A stretch of DNA of 64,000 nt, taken from NCBI GenBank assembly GCA_036557365.1, contig DATBHR010000092.1, positions 310,001 to 374,000 of the forward strand, in the 5' to 3' direction. A program made the translations under genes and the position numbers. Shown here in pieces: positions 24,881 to 33,443 of the stretch (positions within the stretch are counted from its first letter, which is position 1; the number at the start of each line of letters is the position of its first letter). The notes under the pieces were generated by a model. That model was not told the DNA's origin. It was given only the letters and a program-made list of their open reading frames with translations, and made no database searches. Source of the DNA: DATKHR01 sp036557365 (GTDB taxonomy: Bacteria > Acidobacteriota > Vicinamibacteria > Vicinamibacterales > CAVVIG01).

Positions 24881-26227
24881 CTACTTCTGCTCGGCGGACT
24901 TCACGCGGTCGAGCGCCGCGAGCGACGCCCGCTCCGCGCCTTCCGCCTTGCCGAGCATCGCGAGGTTGCCGCGGTATTGCGATTCCGTGCGCATGCGCCA
25001 GCTCTCGTCGCTCTCGCGATCGGTCCGGCTCACTTTGCGAACGGTTGGCGCGGCCGCCTTACGCAGCCCTTCGGCGCGCAGATGCCAGCTCTCGGAGCGG
25101 AGCTTCACATACTCCTGCGCGTCCGCGACGAGCGGCTGATTTTCGGCGGGCACGCGCGTCAATGACTTCAGGTGTGCGTCGGCGGCCTGCAGCTTCGGCA
25201 TGATCGTCTGCTCGATGACGCCCGCGAGTCCCTCGGCAGTCAGACGCCCGCGCCGGAACTGATCGGCCGCGGTCTGATACACGTGCGACGTCTGATCTTC
25301 CAGCGCGACGATGCTCGCCATTTCCGGACGGACGTCCGCGATCCCGCGAAGCGGTACCGCGCACGCGAGCGCGACGACGAACGCGACGGCGCCGACGGCC
25401 GCAACGAGCGGACCCGGCGTGCGGCTCTCGTTCGCGGATTTGGTGAGGATGAGGCCGCCGACCAGACCGACCACGAAGCCCGTCAACTCCGCGCTGAATG
25501 GCAGCGCGTCGTTCACCAGGTTGTACAGCACGAAGATGACGAACATCGGCGTCAGACGCCGCGCGACCATCAACGGGATCTTGATGAAAGGCTCGGCCGC
25601 TTCGTCGATCACGTCTTCTGGATCGACCGGAGGTGCATCCGGCTGGAACACGTTCCATGCGAGTACGGCTGCGAACAGTCCCCAGATGCCGAAAATCGCG
25701 CCGGACGCGCCGAAGCTGATGCCGATCGGATAGGAGGACAAGCTGACGAGCGCGGCGAAGATGCCGGACATCATGTACACGGCGACGACGGTCGGACGGC
25801 CCACGAGCCGTTCGAGCAGCATGCCGACCTGTGCCAGCGCGCACATGTTGATCGCAAGCTGCAGGAAGCCGTTGTGGACGAACATCGATGCGACGATTCG
25901 CCACCACTGCGGGTTCGTCGTCTTCGGCCCGAAGCTGGCGCCCCACGCAACGAGCGTCTCAGGATCTGTCAGCGCGCCGGCGCCGCGGAGCATGCCGATG
26001 AACACGATGACGTTCAGCGCGATGAGCGCCGGGGTCACGACGGAGAAACGCGTGCGCTTCCGGAGCATCTCGCGGAACGGTTCGCTTTCGAGCCGTTTCT
26101 GTCCCGCGACTTTCCGCGTGTGCTTGACGGTCTCGAGAAATTGAGCGAGCAGACGCTCCCGATCCTCAGGTGTCGTGATCCGATACCCGAGACCGAGAAC
26201 GACGGCGAGCAGAATCAGCGTCGTCAT
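24881..26227 (-). CDS. Rhomboid-family membrane protein lacking the catalytic His
   Basis: 448 residues with a rhomboid-type six-helix core at about 62-265. The nucleophile motif GASGAIFG is intact (Ser175), as are the HNG...INM elements of TM2 (His119, Asn127). At the position of the catalytic His in TM6, normally AHxxGxxxG, the sequence reads AELTGFVVG, giving Glu247 (codon GAG). The protein may therefore be a pseudoprotease or use altered chemistry. About 60 residues with one hydrophobic segment precede the core. A C-terminal helical region of about 170 residues, rich in Arg, Glu and Lys, is an extra domain I cannot name. A start at ATG 26227 fits. It converges on the NHL gene. Confidence 0.85.
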   Translation of the reverse strand: MTTLILLAVVLGLGYRITTPEDRERLLAQFLETVKHTRKVAGQKRLESEPFREMLRKRTRFSVVTPALIALNVIVFIGMLRGAGALTDPETLVAWGASFGPKTTNPQWWRIVASMFVHNGFLQLAINMCALAQVGMLLERLVGRPTVVAVYMMSGIFAALVSLSSYPIGISFGASGAIFGIWGLFAAVLAWNVFQPDAPPVDPEDVIDEAAEPFIKIPLMVARRLTPMFVIFVLYNLVNDALPFSAELTGFVVGLVGGLILTKSANESRTPGPLVAAVGAVAFVVALACAVPLRGIADVRPEMASIVALEDQTSHVYQTAADQFRRGRLTAEGLAGVIEQTIMPKLQAADAHLKSLTRVPAENQPLVADAQEYVKLRSESWHLRAEGLRKAAAPTVRKVSRTDRESDESWRMRTESQYRGNLAMLGKAEGAERASLAALDRVKSAEQK

Positions 26228-26385
26228 GCGGCAGGCAAGGACAAGAGGTGTGCCAGAAGGCGGGCTGTTTCAGGCCAGTTTTCGCGCGTTGCGGTCGCGG
26301 CGGCGTCGATGGATTGCAAGACTGGTCGTCAATCGACGACTTCGTCATTGGCCCCGGGGAGCGCCTCCCGGCGCGTTGCTCGCCG

Positions 26386-26703
26386 TCAGGCGGCTGACGA
26401 CGAGCCGGGTGACTCAGGTCCGGTCTTCAGGATGTGATCCTCGGCCCACCGAAGGTCGCACACCGGACACGACAGAAAAACGCGATCGCCGATCCGAAGC
26501 GACGCGAGCACATGCGCGCCGCAGCATGGGCACTCCACGCGAGGCTCGACGAGATGCGGCGACGGTTGTGGGGCGGAGAAGTGATCGCTGCCGGCGGCCA
26601 CGCCAGGTGTTTCGCAAGATCGAGGCGCAGGCGGCGGACGGCTAACGTATTGGGACCGGCCGACTTCGGAATCGGCCGCGACGGGACCGTGTCGCGTTTG
26701 CAT
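26386..26703 (-). CDS. Small zinc-ribbon protein
   Basis: 105 residues. The C-terminal half has two CxxC knuckles in VECPCCGAHVL and FLSCPVCDLRW, 20 residues apart, the pattern of a zinc ribbon. The N-terminal 45 residues are low-complexity, so the true start may be further in. No Shine-Dalgarno is obvious before ATG 26703. It lies 70 bases downstream of the sigma-54 activator on the same strand and could be read through from it. Function unknown. Confidence 0.55.
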   Translation of the reverse strand: MQTRHGPVAADSEVGRSQYVSRPPPAPRSCETPGVAAGSDHFSAPQPSPHLVEPRVECPCCGAHVLASLRIGDRVFLSCPVCDLRWAEDHILKTGPESPGSSSAA

Positions 26704-26773
26704 TCGACGCGGCTACACGGTTCATCGCGCGCCTCACGGCGCCCGCAAGTGGGCGCCGTCCTGCCTCGAACGA

Positions 26774-27928
<1,155 letters not shown>

Positions 27929-27929
27929 C

Positions 27930-28349
27930 TCAGCGTGCTCCTCGTGCCGTGATCGAAATGGTATTCAGACGGTAGAACAGACCTTCGAGGAAGCGGCCCT
28001 CGCAGACGAGGCTCATCAGACGCCGCGCCGTGACCGAGACCACCTGCATCGAGCCGCGCCGGTGATGCTGCAGCCAGTCGAACAGTTCGACCTGCTGCGC
28101 GATCGTCAGCGCACCGACCTCGTGGAGGACGAGGGTGCCGTGTGCGTCGATTGGAAGATCGAGGCCGCCGGGAAGTGGACGGTAGTGAAACGGCGCCGGG
28201 CACAGCGCACGGAGCTGCTCCAGGACGCCGTCGGCCGCACCATCGACGCAGTCGACGAGAAGATTCGGCCGGCGCTCGCAGGTCGTCAGCGTGCGAAGCA
28301 ATTCCATGTCTGAAAACGAGACAAAGTCTGGCGAGTTCACGACAGTCAT
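27930..28349 (-). CDS. Degenerate sigma-54-activator-like protein
   Basis: 139 residues. It aligns with the middle of the AAA+ domain of its downstream neighbour: GTLVLHEVGALTIAQQVELF matches the Walker B region with the Asp replaced by His, and GRFLEGLFYRLNTISI matches the sensor segment. Walker A and the GAFTGA loop are missing, and the C-terminal DNA-binding region is absent. It ends one base before the activator's start, so the two are co-expressed. It probably cannot hydrolyse ATP and may act as a regulatory subunit. It could alternatively be a decayed duplicate, but the frame is intact. Confidence 0.75.
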   Translation of the reverse strand: MTVVNSPDFVSFSDMELLRTLTTCERRPNLLVDCVDGAADGVLEQLRALCPAPFHYRPLPGGLDLPIDAHGTLVLHEVGALTIAQQVELFDWLQHHRRGSMQVVSVTARRLMSLVCEGRFLEGLFYRLNTISITARGAR

Positions 28350-28572
28350 TCCCCCATGCTCCCTGCTGTTTACGGATCAACGCGCACTACCGATTGGTGC
28401 CGGACCATCGCAATCCGTTTCAGATGAGGATGCGGGAAGCGTGCAGATTTGAATCTAGGGATTTGCCCTTGGATCGCGTCGGGACTTTGTAACGATTTCG
28501 CGCCGGCCGGCACTAAGTGTTTGAGAAAGGGCGGTTGCGGGGGTCGCGGAGGGCAGTCTACGATACGAAGCC

Positions 28573-29142
28573 TTGCCTCAGCTCCCGCGTTACGAGTTCG
28601 ATGCCGCGTACGTCCAGCGACTGATAGAGGAAGACCCCGACACGGAGCGCCATTTCAGCCGCTACTTCGGCGAACTGCTGACCTTGAAATTGCGCTCACG
28701 GCTGAGGTCGGCGGCGCAGATAGACGATGCGAAGCAGGAAACGTTCGCCAGGGTGCTCACGTCGCTGAAACGCAAGAGCGGGCTCGACACGCCCGCGACG
28801 CTCGGCGCCTTCGTGAACTCGGTTTGTAACAACGTCCTCTTCGAGATGTATCGCGCGGGCAACCGCACGACGCCGCTCGAGGACGAAGTGGATCCGGCGG
28901 ACGAGCGGCGGCCCGACGTCGTGACGTCGATCGCCGCAGGGGAAGAGCGCTCGCGGGTCCGTAAAGCGCTCGAGGCGCTACCCGACAAGGAACGGGAACT
29001 CCTGCGGTGGCTGTTTTTTGAGGAACGAGACAAAGACTTGATTTGCCACGACTTGAACATCGATCGGAATTACCTTCGCGTGCTTCTGCACCGCGCGAAG
29101 GCTCGGTTCAGGCAGCAGTACGAGGCCAACGGGAAGGACTGA
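28573..29142 (+). CDS. ECF-type RNA polymerase sigma factor
   Basis: 189 residues. Region 2 is recognisable (IDDAKQETFARVL, then FVNSVCNNVLFEMYR), as is a region 4 helix-turn-helix near the end (LEALPDKERELLRWLFFEE, then LNIDRNYLRVLLHRAKARF). The start is a TTG at 28573, weakly supported by a distant GGAGGG. The gene is followed after 4 bases by a zinc-finger anti-sigma gene, the usual arrangement. A TGTAACGATTTC word at 28488-28499 may mark an autoregulated promoter, because a similar word precedes the third gene of the locus. It diverges from the sigma-54 activator pair. Confidence 0.9.
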   Translation: MPQLPRYEFDAAYVQRLIEEDPDTERHFSRYFGELLTLKLRSRLRSAAQIDDAKQETFARVLTSLKRKSGLDTPATLGAFVNSVCNNVLFEMYRAGNRTTPLEDEVDPADERRPDVVTSIAAGEERSRVRKALEALPDKERELLRWLFFEERDKDLICHDLNIDRNYLRVLLHRAKARFRQQYEANGKD

Positions 29143-29146
29143 TCCC

Positions 29147-29767
29147 ATGGAGCATCAGGAAGCCGTTCGCACTCTTGCGTCTGAGCGTTACCTCCTCGGC
29201 GAGATGACCGAGGCTGAGCGCGACTCCTTCGAAGAGCACTACTTCTCATGCGCGGAGTGCGCAGACGATGTGCTCGCCGGCGAGAAGATGCGCACTGGCG
29301 CGGCGTCGGGGCTGATCGCGGCGAAGGCGCCGCAGAAGCGACCGTTCCAGGCGTCCGTCGTGCTGCCCTGGGCCGCGGCCGCATCGCTCGCCGTCGTTGC
29401 CGGCTATCAATCGATGCGTGGACCGTCCAGCGTCGCGAGCGGACCGATGGCGTTGACGCCGCTCACGCTGCGCGCAGCCACCCGCGGCGAACAGTTGACC
29501 ATCTCACCGCAGCCCGGCAGCGTCGTCACGCTCGCGATCGATCTGGACGGCAACCGGTTCGAGAACAAGTTGAAGTACGAGCTGCGCGACGAACGCGGCG
29601 ATCTCGTCAACGGCGGCGAAGCGCCCGTGCCCGTTTCCGGCGCACCGCTGCTGCTGTTGTTCCCTTCGTCGGTCTTCAGATCAGCAGGACGCTACGTGCT
29701 CGGCGTGCAGCAGCCGGGAACCGACGTCAACGTTGCCGAATATCGGTTCGCCGTCAGCCCGCACTGA
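29147..29767 (+). CDS. Membrane anti-sigma factor with zinc-finger N-terminus
   Basis: 206 residues. The N-terminal cytoplasmic part has the zf-HC2 anti-sigma motif HYFSCAEC (His31, Cys35, Cys38) after a helix beginning SERYLLGEMTEAERDSFEEH. One transmembrane segment lies at about 69-86. The outer part (about 100-206) is a beta-rich, immunoglobulin-like domain (LTISPQPGSVVTLAIDLDG, then RYVLGVQQPG). It should hold the upstream ECF sigma factor inactive at the membrane and sense a periplasmic signal, or be cleaved. The periplasmic domain is on the same side as the lipoprotein CHAT protein of the locus. Confidence 0.85.
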   Translation: MEHQEAVRTLASERYLLGEMTEAERDSFEEHYFSCAECADDVLAGEKMRTGAASGLIAAKAPQKRPFQASVVLPWAAAASLAVVAGYQSMRGPSSVASGPMALTPLTLRAATRGEQLTISPQPGSVVTLAIDLDGNRFENKLKYELRDERGDLVNGGEAPVPVSGAPLLLLFPSSVFRSAGRYVLGVQQPGTDVNVAEYRFAVSPH

Positions 29768-29892
29768 GTCGGCGAACCGTCCGCCCTGGCGTCACACCTG
29801 TCACGTTTTCCAGTTCGTTCCTTCCAATTCCGCAAGCGGTGCACGGCCTTTTCGGTTGAAACTCGCCGCAACACACGTCAGGATCTCTGCCG

Positions 29893-30753
29893 ATGGACAA
29901 CAAGCGACGATTCATTTTTCGCGCGAGCGCTGCTGCGTTCGGCGGCCGGCTCATCCGTCCGAAGGACATCGTGTTCGAGTCGGCAGCGGCGAGTGCGCTG
30001 ACGGTGTCAGGTGGACGATCGAAGGCGACAGCTGGTCCGACGAAATTCGACGAGTATCTGTCGGTCGAGTCGGCATCCACGTCCGCTGAAGGCGGCTTCG
30101 AAGATCCGAAGCAGTATCTGGAGTTCACGTATCACCGCGTCGAGGAAGACACGCTGACCGCACTGACGACGGTCAGCGCGGAGCTCAACGGATTTCTCGT
30201 CGGCCAGAAGCCGCGCATGACGATCAAGCGGCTTCGTGCCGAGCTGCTCGCGCGCAGCCCGCGCGGCAGCGGCCAGTCGGCCATCCGCATCGGCGACGTG
30301 GCGCTCGAAGGCGTCGAGATCGACGGCTACAAGCTGATCGTCGAGCTGTACACGGCGCCGTTTCAGCGCTTCGACACGCACGCGAAGCTGCTGGTTGCCG
30401 CCGACGATCCCGCGTTCGTCAAAGAGTCCGGCGACGCGCTGTACATGAAGACGCCGCGCACGGGCGAGTCGAATCCGCCTCCGGCGGGACGGCTGATCGA
30501 AATGGGATGCGGTACGATCTACGGCACGATCGTGAAATCGATTCGCTGGGATGGTCCGGCGTTTCCCAATTCGACGATCGAGTACAACAAGGTTGTTCTG
30601 CCGGACTTCGGGCGCGCGTACTTCGGCGAGCTTCTCATCAGCCAGCATTCGCGCCGCCTCACGATGGTCCGTCTCGCGCTCGGGTCGGATGGCGGCGGCA
30701 GCGCCAGCGGCGGGGACGTGCAGGACAACGGAGGGTGGGGCTGGAGCATCTAG
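29893..30753 (+). CDS. Conserved-looking protein of unknown function in the sigma/CHAT locus
   Basis: 286 residues, no recognised family. The N-terminus (MDNKRRFIFRASAAAFG) has basic residues but no clear signal peptide. The body is mixed alpha/beta, with KQYLEFTYHRVEEDTLTAL, an IRIGDVALEGVEIDGYKL strand-rich block and ELYTAPFQRFDTHAKLL. The last 25 residues are Gly/Ser-rich and end WGWSI. It is 125 bases after the anti-sigma gene, with a TGTCACGTTTTC word in between, and 18 bases before the TPR-CHAT gene. By position it is a candidate substrate or partner of the CHAT protein. Confidence 0.75.
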   Translation: MDNKRRFIFRASAAAFGGRLIRPKDIVFESAAASALTVSGGRSKATAGPTKFDEYLSVESASTSAEGGFEDPKQYLEFTYHRVEEDTLTALTTVSAELNGFLVGQKPRMTIKRLRAELLARSPRGSGQSAIRIGDVALEGVEIDGYKLIVELYTAPFQRFDTHAKLLVAADDPAFVKESGDALYMKTPRTGESNPPPAGRLIEMGCGTIYGTIVKSIRWDGPAFPNSTIEYNKVVLPDFGRAYFGELLISQHSRRLTMVRLALGSDGGGSASGGDVQDNGGWGWSI

Positions 30754-30771
30754 CTGCCGGCCGGCGCGCAG

Positions 30772-33300
30772 ATGATGCGGGTGCGCCACTGGATCTGTCT
30801 CCTCATCGTCGCCCTGACGGTCTGCTCGTGCGGTCGCGAGAGCCGCGCAGCGCGAGCGGCCGACGAGGCGACCGACGCGCTTCGTCGCGGCGACGCTCCG
30901 GCCGCTGACTCGTTCGTCGAGCGCGGACTCGGCCTCACCGCGTCCTCACCGCAGAGTCCGACCGCCTGGCGTCTGAAGGTGCTCGACGGTGATGTCGGAC
31001 TTGCCATGCGCGACGCCGACCGCGCCGCGCGCGCCGTGCAGCTTCAGCTGCCGGGCGATCCTTCGTTGCTCGAGGTGCGCGTCCGCCAGAAATTTCTCGC
31101 CGCCCGGCTCGAATATTTTCGACGACGACTCCCGCAGGCGCTGGCGCTTGGGCGGCAGGCACTCGCGGATGCTCCGCCCGAGTCGTCGATCGCGCTCGAC
31201 GTCGGCGGCTTCGTCGGTCAACTGACGCTTCAGAGCGGCCGCTGGGCTGAAGGCGAGGCCCAGCTCGAGTCGGTCGCGTCGCGCGCCGGCGACCGCGGGC
31301 AACGTCACATCGAAGCGATGGCGCTGACCTCGATCGGCATGGGCAAGTTCGTGCGCAATCGCTGCGACGAGGCGCTTCCGTACTTCGAACGCGCGGCCAG
31401 CCAGGACGTCGGTGACGCGCCGATTCACGCGACCGCGCTCACCAACAGTGGCATGTGCTACGCGCGGCTCGGCATGTTCGATCGCGCGATCAGCGCGCAG
31501 ACGCGCGCCATCAGCGCTGCCCAAAAGCGTCCGCTCAGCGGCGACTTCGAACAGGCGCTGGGGCAGATGGGCAACACCTTCATGCTGCAGGGCAATCGCA
31601 GCGAAGGACTGCAGTCGATGCGCCGCGCCTACGATGCCGCCGTGGCCGCAAAGATTCCTGCGGACGCCGCGCTCTGGGCAGGCAATCTTGCGAAGGGCTA
31701 CATCGACGGCGGCGACTGGGATCAGGCCGAACAGTTCAACACCATCGCGAAGCGGTTGTTCGCGGAGACACGCACCGGCCGGCCGTCCTACACGATCGAA
31801 AACGAAGGCTGGATTGCGTTGGGCCGCCGCCATTACGAGGAGGCCGACGCGCTGTTCGAACGCGCCATCGCGCAGACCGATGCGCTGCCGTCCGTCGTCT
31901 GGCACGGGCACGCCGGTCTCGCGCGAAGCGCGCTCGCACGAGGCGACACGGCGCGCGCCTCGAAAGAATATGAAGCGGTCCTGCGCGTCATCGAAGACAC
32001 ACGCGCGGGACTGCTCAAGGACGACTACAAGTTGTCGTACCTGACGGAACTCATCGACTTCTATCGCGAATACGTACGGTCGCTGCTCGGCGAGCAGCGC
32101 ATCGAGCAGGCGCTCGAGGTCTCCGATTCCAGCCGCGGCCGCGTGCTGACGGAGCGGCAGGGCGGCGCCGTTCCGCGACGCGTGTCGGCGTTCGACATGC
32201 GACAAGCGGCTGCGCGAGCCGACGTGGTGTTCCTGTCCTACTGGCTCACGCCGCAGTCCTCGGACCTCTGGATCGTTTCCGGACGCGGCATCCGTCACGT
32301 GACGCTCCCGGCATCCGGCGAGATCGAAGATCTGGTCCGCCAGCATCAGGCGTCGATCGCAAGCGCGATGATCGATCCGCTGGCCGCGAAGAATTCCGCC
32401 GGCGACGCGCTGTTTCGATTGCTCGTCGCGCCCGCCGAGATTCCGTCGGGCGCTCACGTCGTGATCGTCCCGGACGGCGCGCTTCACGGCATCAATTTCG
32501 AAACGCTTCCGGTCGACGCGCCGCGGCGCCATTACTGGATCGAAGATGCGGAGATCCAGGTCGCGCCATCCCTCGCCAGCCTCACGGCGGCGGAGCCAGC
32601 TCCCGAACCGTCACGCAACGTGCTCGTTCTCGGCGACGCGACGCCGCACCTGCCGGAGTTCCCGGAGTTGACGTTCGCGAAGAACGAAATCGCCGGCATC
32701 GCGTCCCGTTTCGGTCCGGACCATGTGACGACCTACAGCCGCGAACGCGCGACGCCTGCGGCGTACCGCGACGCACACCCGGATCGCTTCGCGCTGATCC
32801 ACTTCGCCGCGCACGCGACGGCCAATCCCGACAGCCCGCTCGATTCGGCCGTCATCCTGTCCGGCGGCGACAGCGCCTACAAGCTGTACGCGCGCGACGT
32901 CGCGGCGCTGCCGCTCCGGGCCGACCTCGTCACCGTGTCCGCCTGCCGGAGCGCCGGCGAGCGCGCCTACGCCGGCGAAGGACTCGTCGGGTTCGCCTGG
33001 GCGTTCCTGCGTGCCGGCGCGCGGCGGGTGATTGCCGGCTTGTGGGACGTCAGCGATCAGTGGACCGCACGGCTCATGGACGGCTTGTATCAAGGGCTCG
33101 CATCCGGCGAACCGCCGGCGTCCGCGCTCCGGAACGCGAAGCTGGAGCTGATTCGGGCCGGAGGCGCGGGGGCCTTCCCGTTCCGGTGGGGGGCATTCGA
33201 GCTGTTCACTGTGCAGGCTGGGGCGGACAGGTCGGGTGGGGCGGGTAGGTCAGGTAGGTCGGGTGGGTCAAGTGGGTCGAGTCGGGGTGAGTCGCGGTGA
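30772..33300 (+). CDS. TPR-CHAT caspase-like lipoprotein
   Basis: 842 residues. The N-terminus (HWICLLIVALTVCSC) looks like a lipoprotein signal, so the protein should be periplasmic and lipid-anchored. Residues of about 60-440 are TPR-type helical repeats. The C-terminal CHAT domain has both catalytic residues: His681 in IHFAAHATAN and Cys725 in VTVSACRSAGER, followed by GLVGFAWAFLRAGARRVIAGLW, typical of active members. The last 25 residues (GRSGRSGGSSGSS) are encoded by a degenerate tandem DNA tract and are probably an unstructured tail. It is the last gene of the locus ECF sigma, anti-sigma, unknown protein, CHAT. Confidence 0.9.
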   Translation: MMRVRHWICLLIVALTVCSCGRESRAARAADEATDALRRGDAPAADSFVERGLGLTASSPQSPTAWRLKVLDGDVGLAMRDADRAARAVQLQLPGDPSLLEVRVRQKFLAARLEYFRRRLPQALALGRQALADAPPESSIALDVGGFVGQLTLQSGRWAEGEAQLESVASRAGDRGQRHIEAMALTSIGMGKFVRNRCDEALPYFERAASQDVGDAPIHATALTNSGMCYARLGMFDRAISAQTRAISAAQKRPLSGDFEQALGQMGNTFMLQGNRSEGLQSMRRAYDAAVAAKIPADAALWAGNLAKGYIDGGDWDQAEQFNTIAKRLFAETRTGRPSYTIENEGWIALGRRHYEEADALFERAIAQTDALPSVVWHGHAGLARSALARGDTARASKEYEAVLRVIEDTRAGLLKDDYKLSYLTELIDFYREYVRSLLGEQRIEQALEVSDSSRGRVLTERQGGAVPRRVSAFDMRQAAARADVVFLSYWLTPQSSDLWIVSGRGIRHVTLPASGEIEDLVRQHQASIASAMIDPLAAKNSAGDALFRLLVAPAEIPSGAHVVIVPDGALHGINFETLPVDAPRRHYWIEDAEIQVAPSLASLTAAEPAPEPSRNVLVLGDATPHLPEFPELTFAKNEIAGIASRFGPDHVTTYSRERATPAAYRDAHPDRFALIHFAAHATANPDSPLDSAVILSGGDSAYKLYARDVAALPLRADLVTVSACRSAGERAYAGEGLVGFAWAFLRAGARRVIAGLWDVSDQWTARLMDGLYQGLASGEPPASALRNAKLELIRAGGAGAFPFRWGAFELFTVQAGADRSGGAGRSGRSGGSSGSSRGESR
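33215..33299. repeat. GGGTAGGTCRG-type tandem tract ending the CHAT gene
   Basis: Units such as GGGTAGGTCAG, GTAGGTCGG and GTGGGTCAAG repeat imperfectly over the last 85 bases of the coding region. The same unit recurs at 37346-37398. The following 143 bases (33301-33443) hold a TATAAT hexamer at 33404-33409 without a good -35, then GGGGAGGG before the next start. Confidence 0.7.
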
Positions 33301-33443
33301 GCAACGGCGGGTAGCGCACCAGGGTCGCCTGCGGCAGACAATCTGTGACAAACACTGACCACAAAGTGCAGACAGCAAAGGATATTTGAGCCTCCTCTCC
33401 CTTTATAATTCCGTGAGCTTCGCGTAGGGGAGGGTGGGCGTCG

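Noticed and set aside
28350..28572. Sigma-54 -24/-12 promoter for the activator pair
   Set aside because: A TGGTGC...TCGCA-like word exists, but the GG and GC elements are not 10 bases apart.
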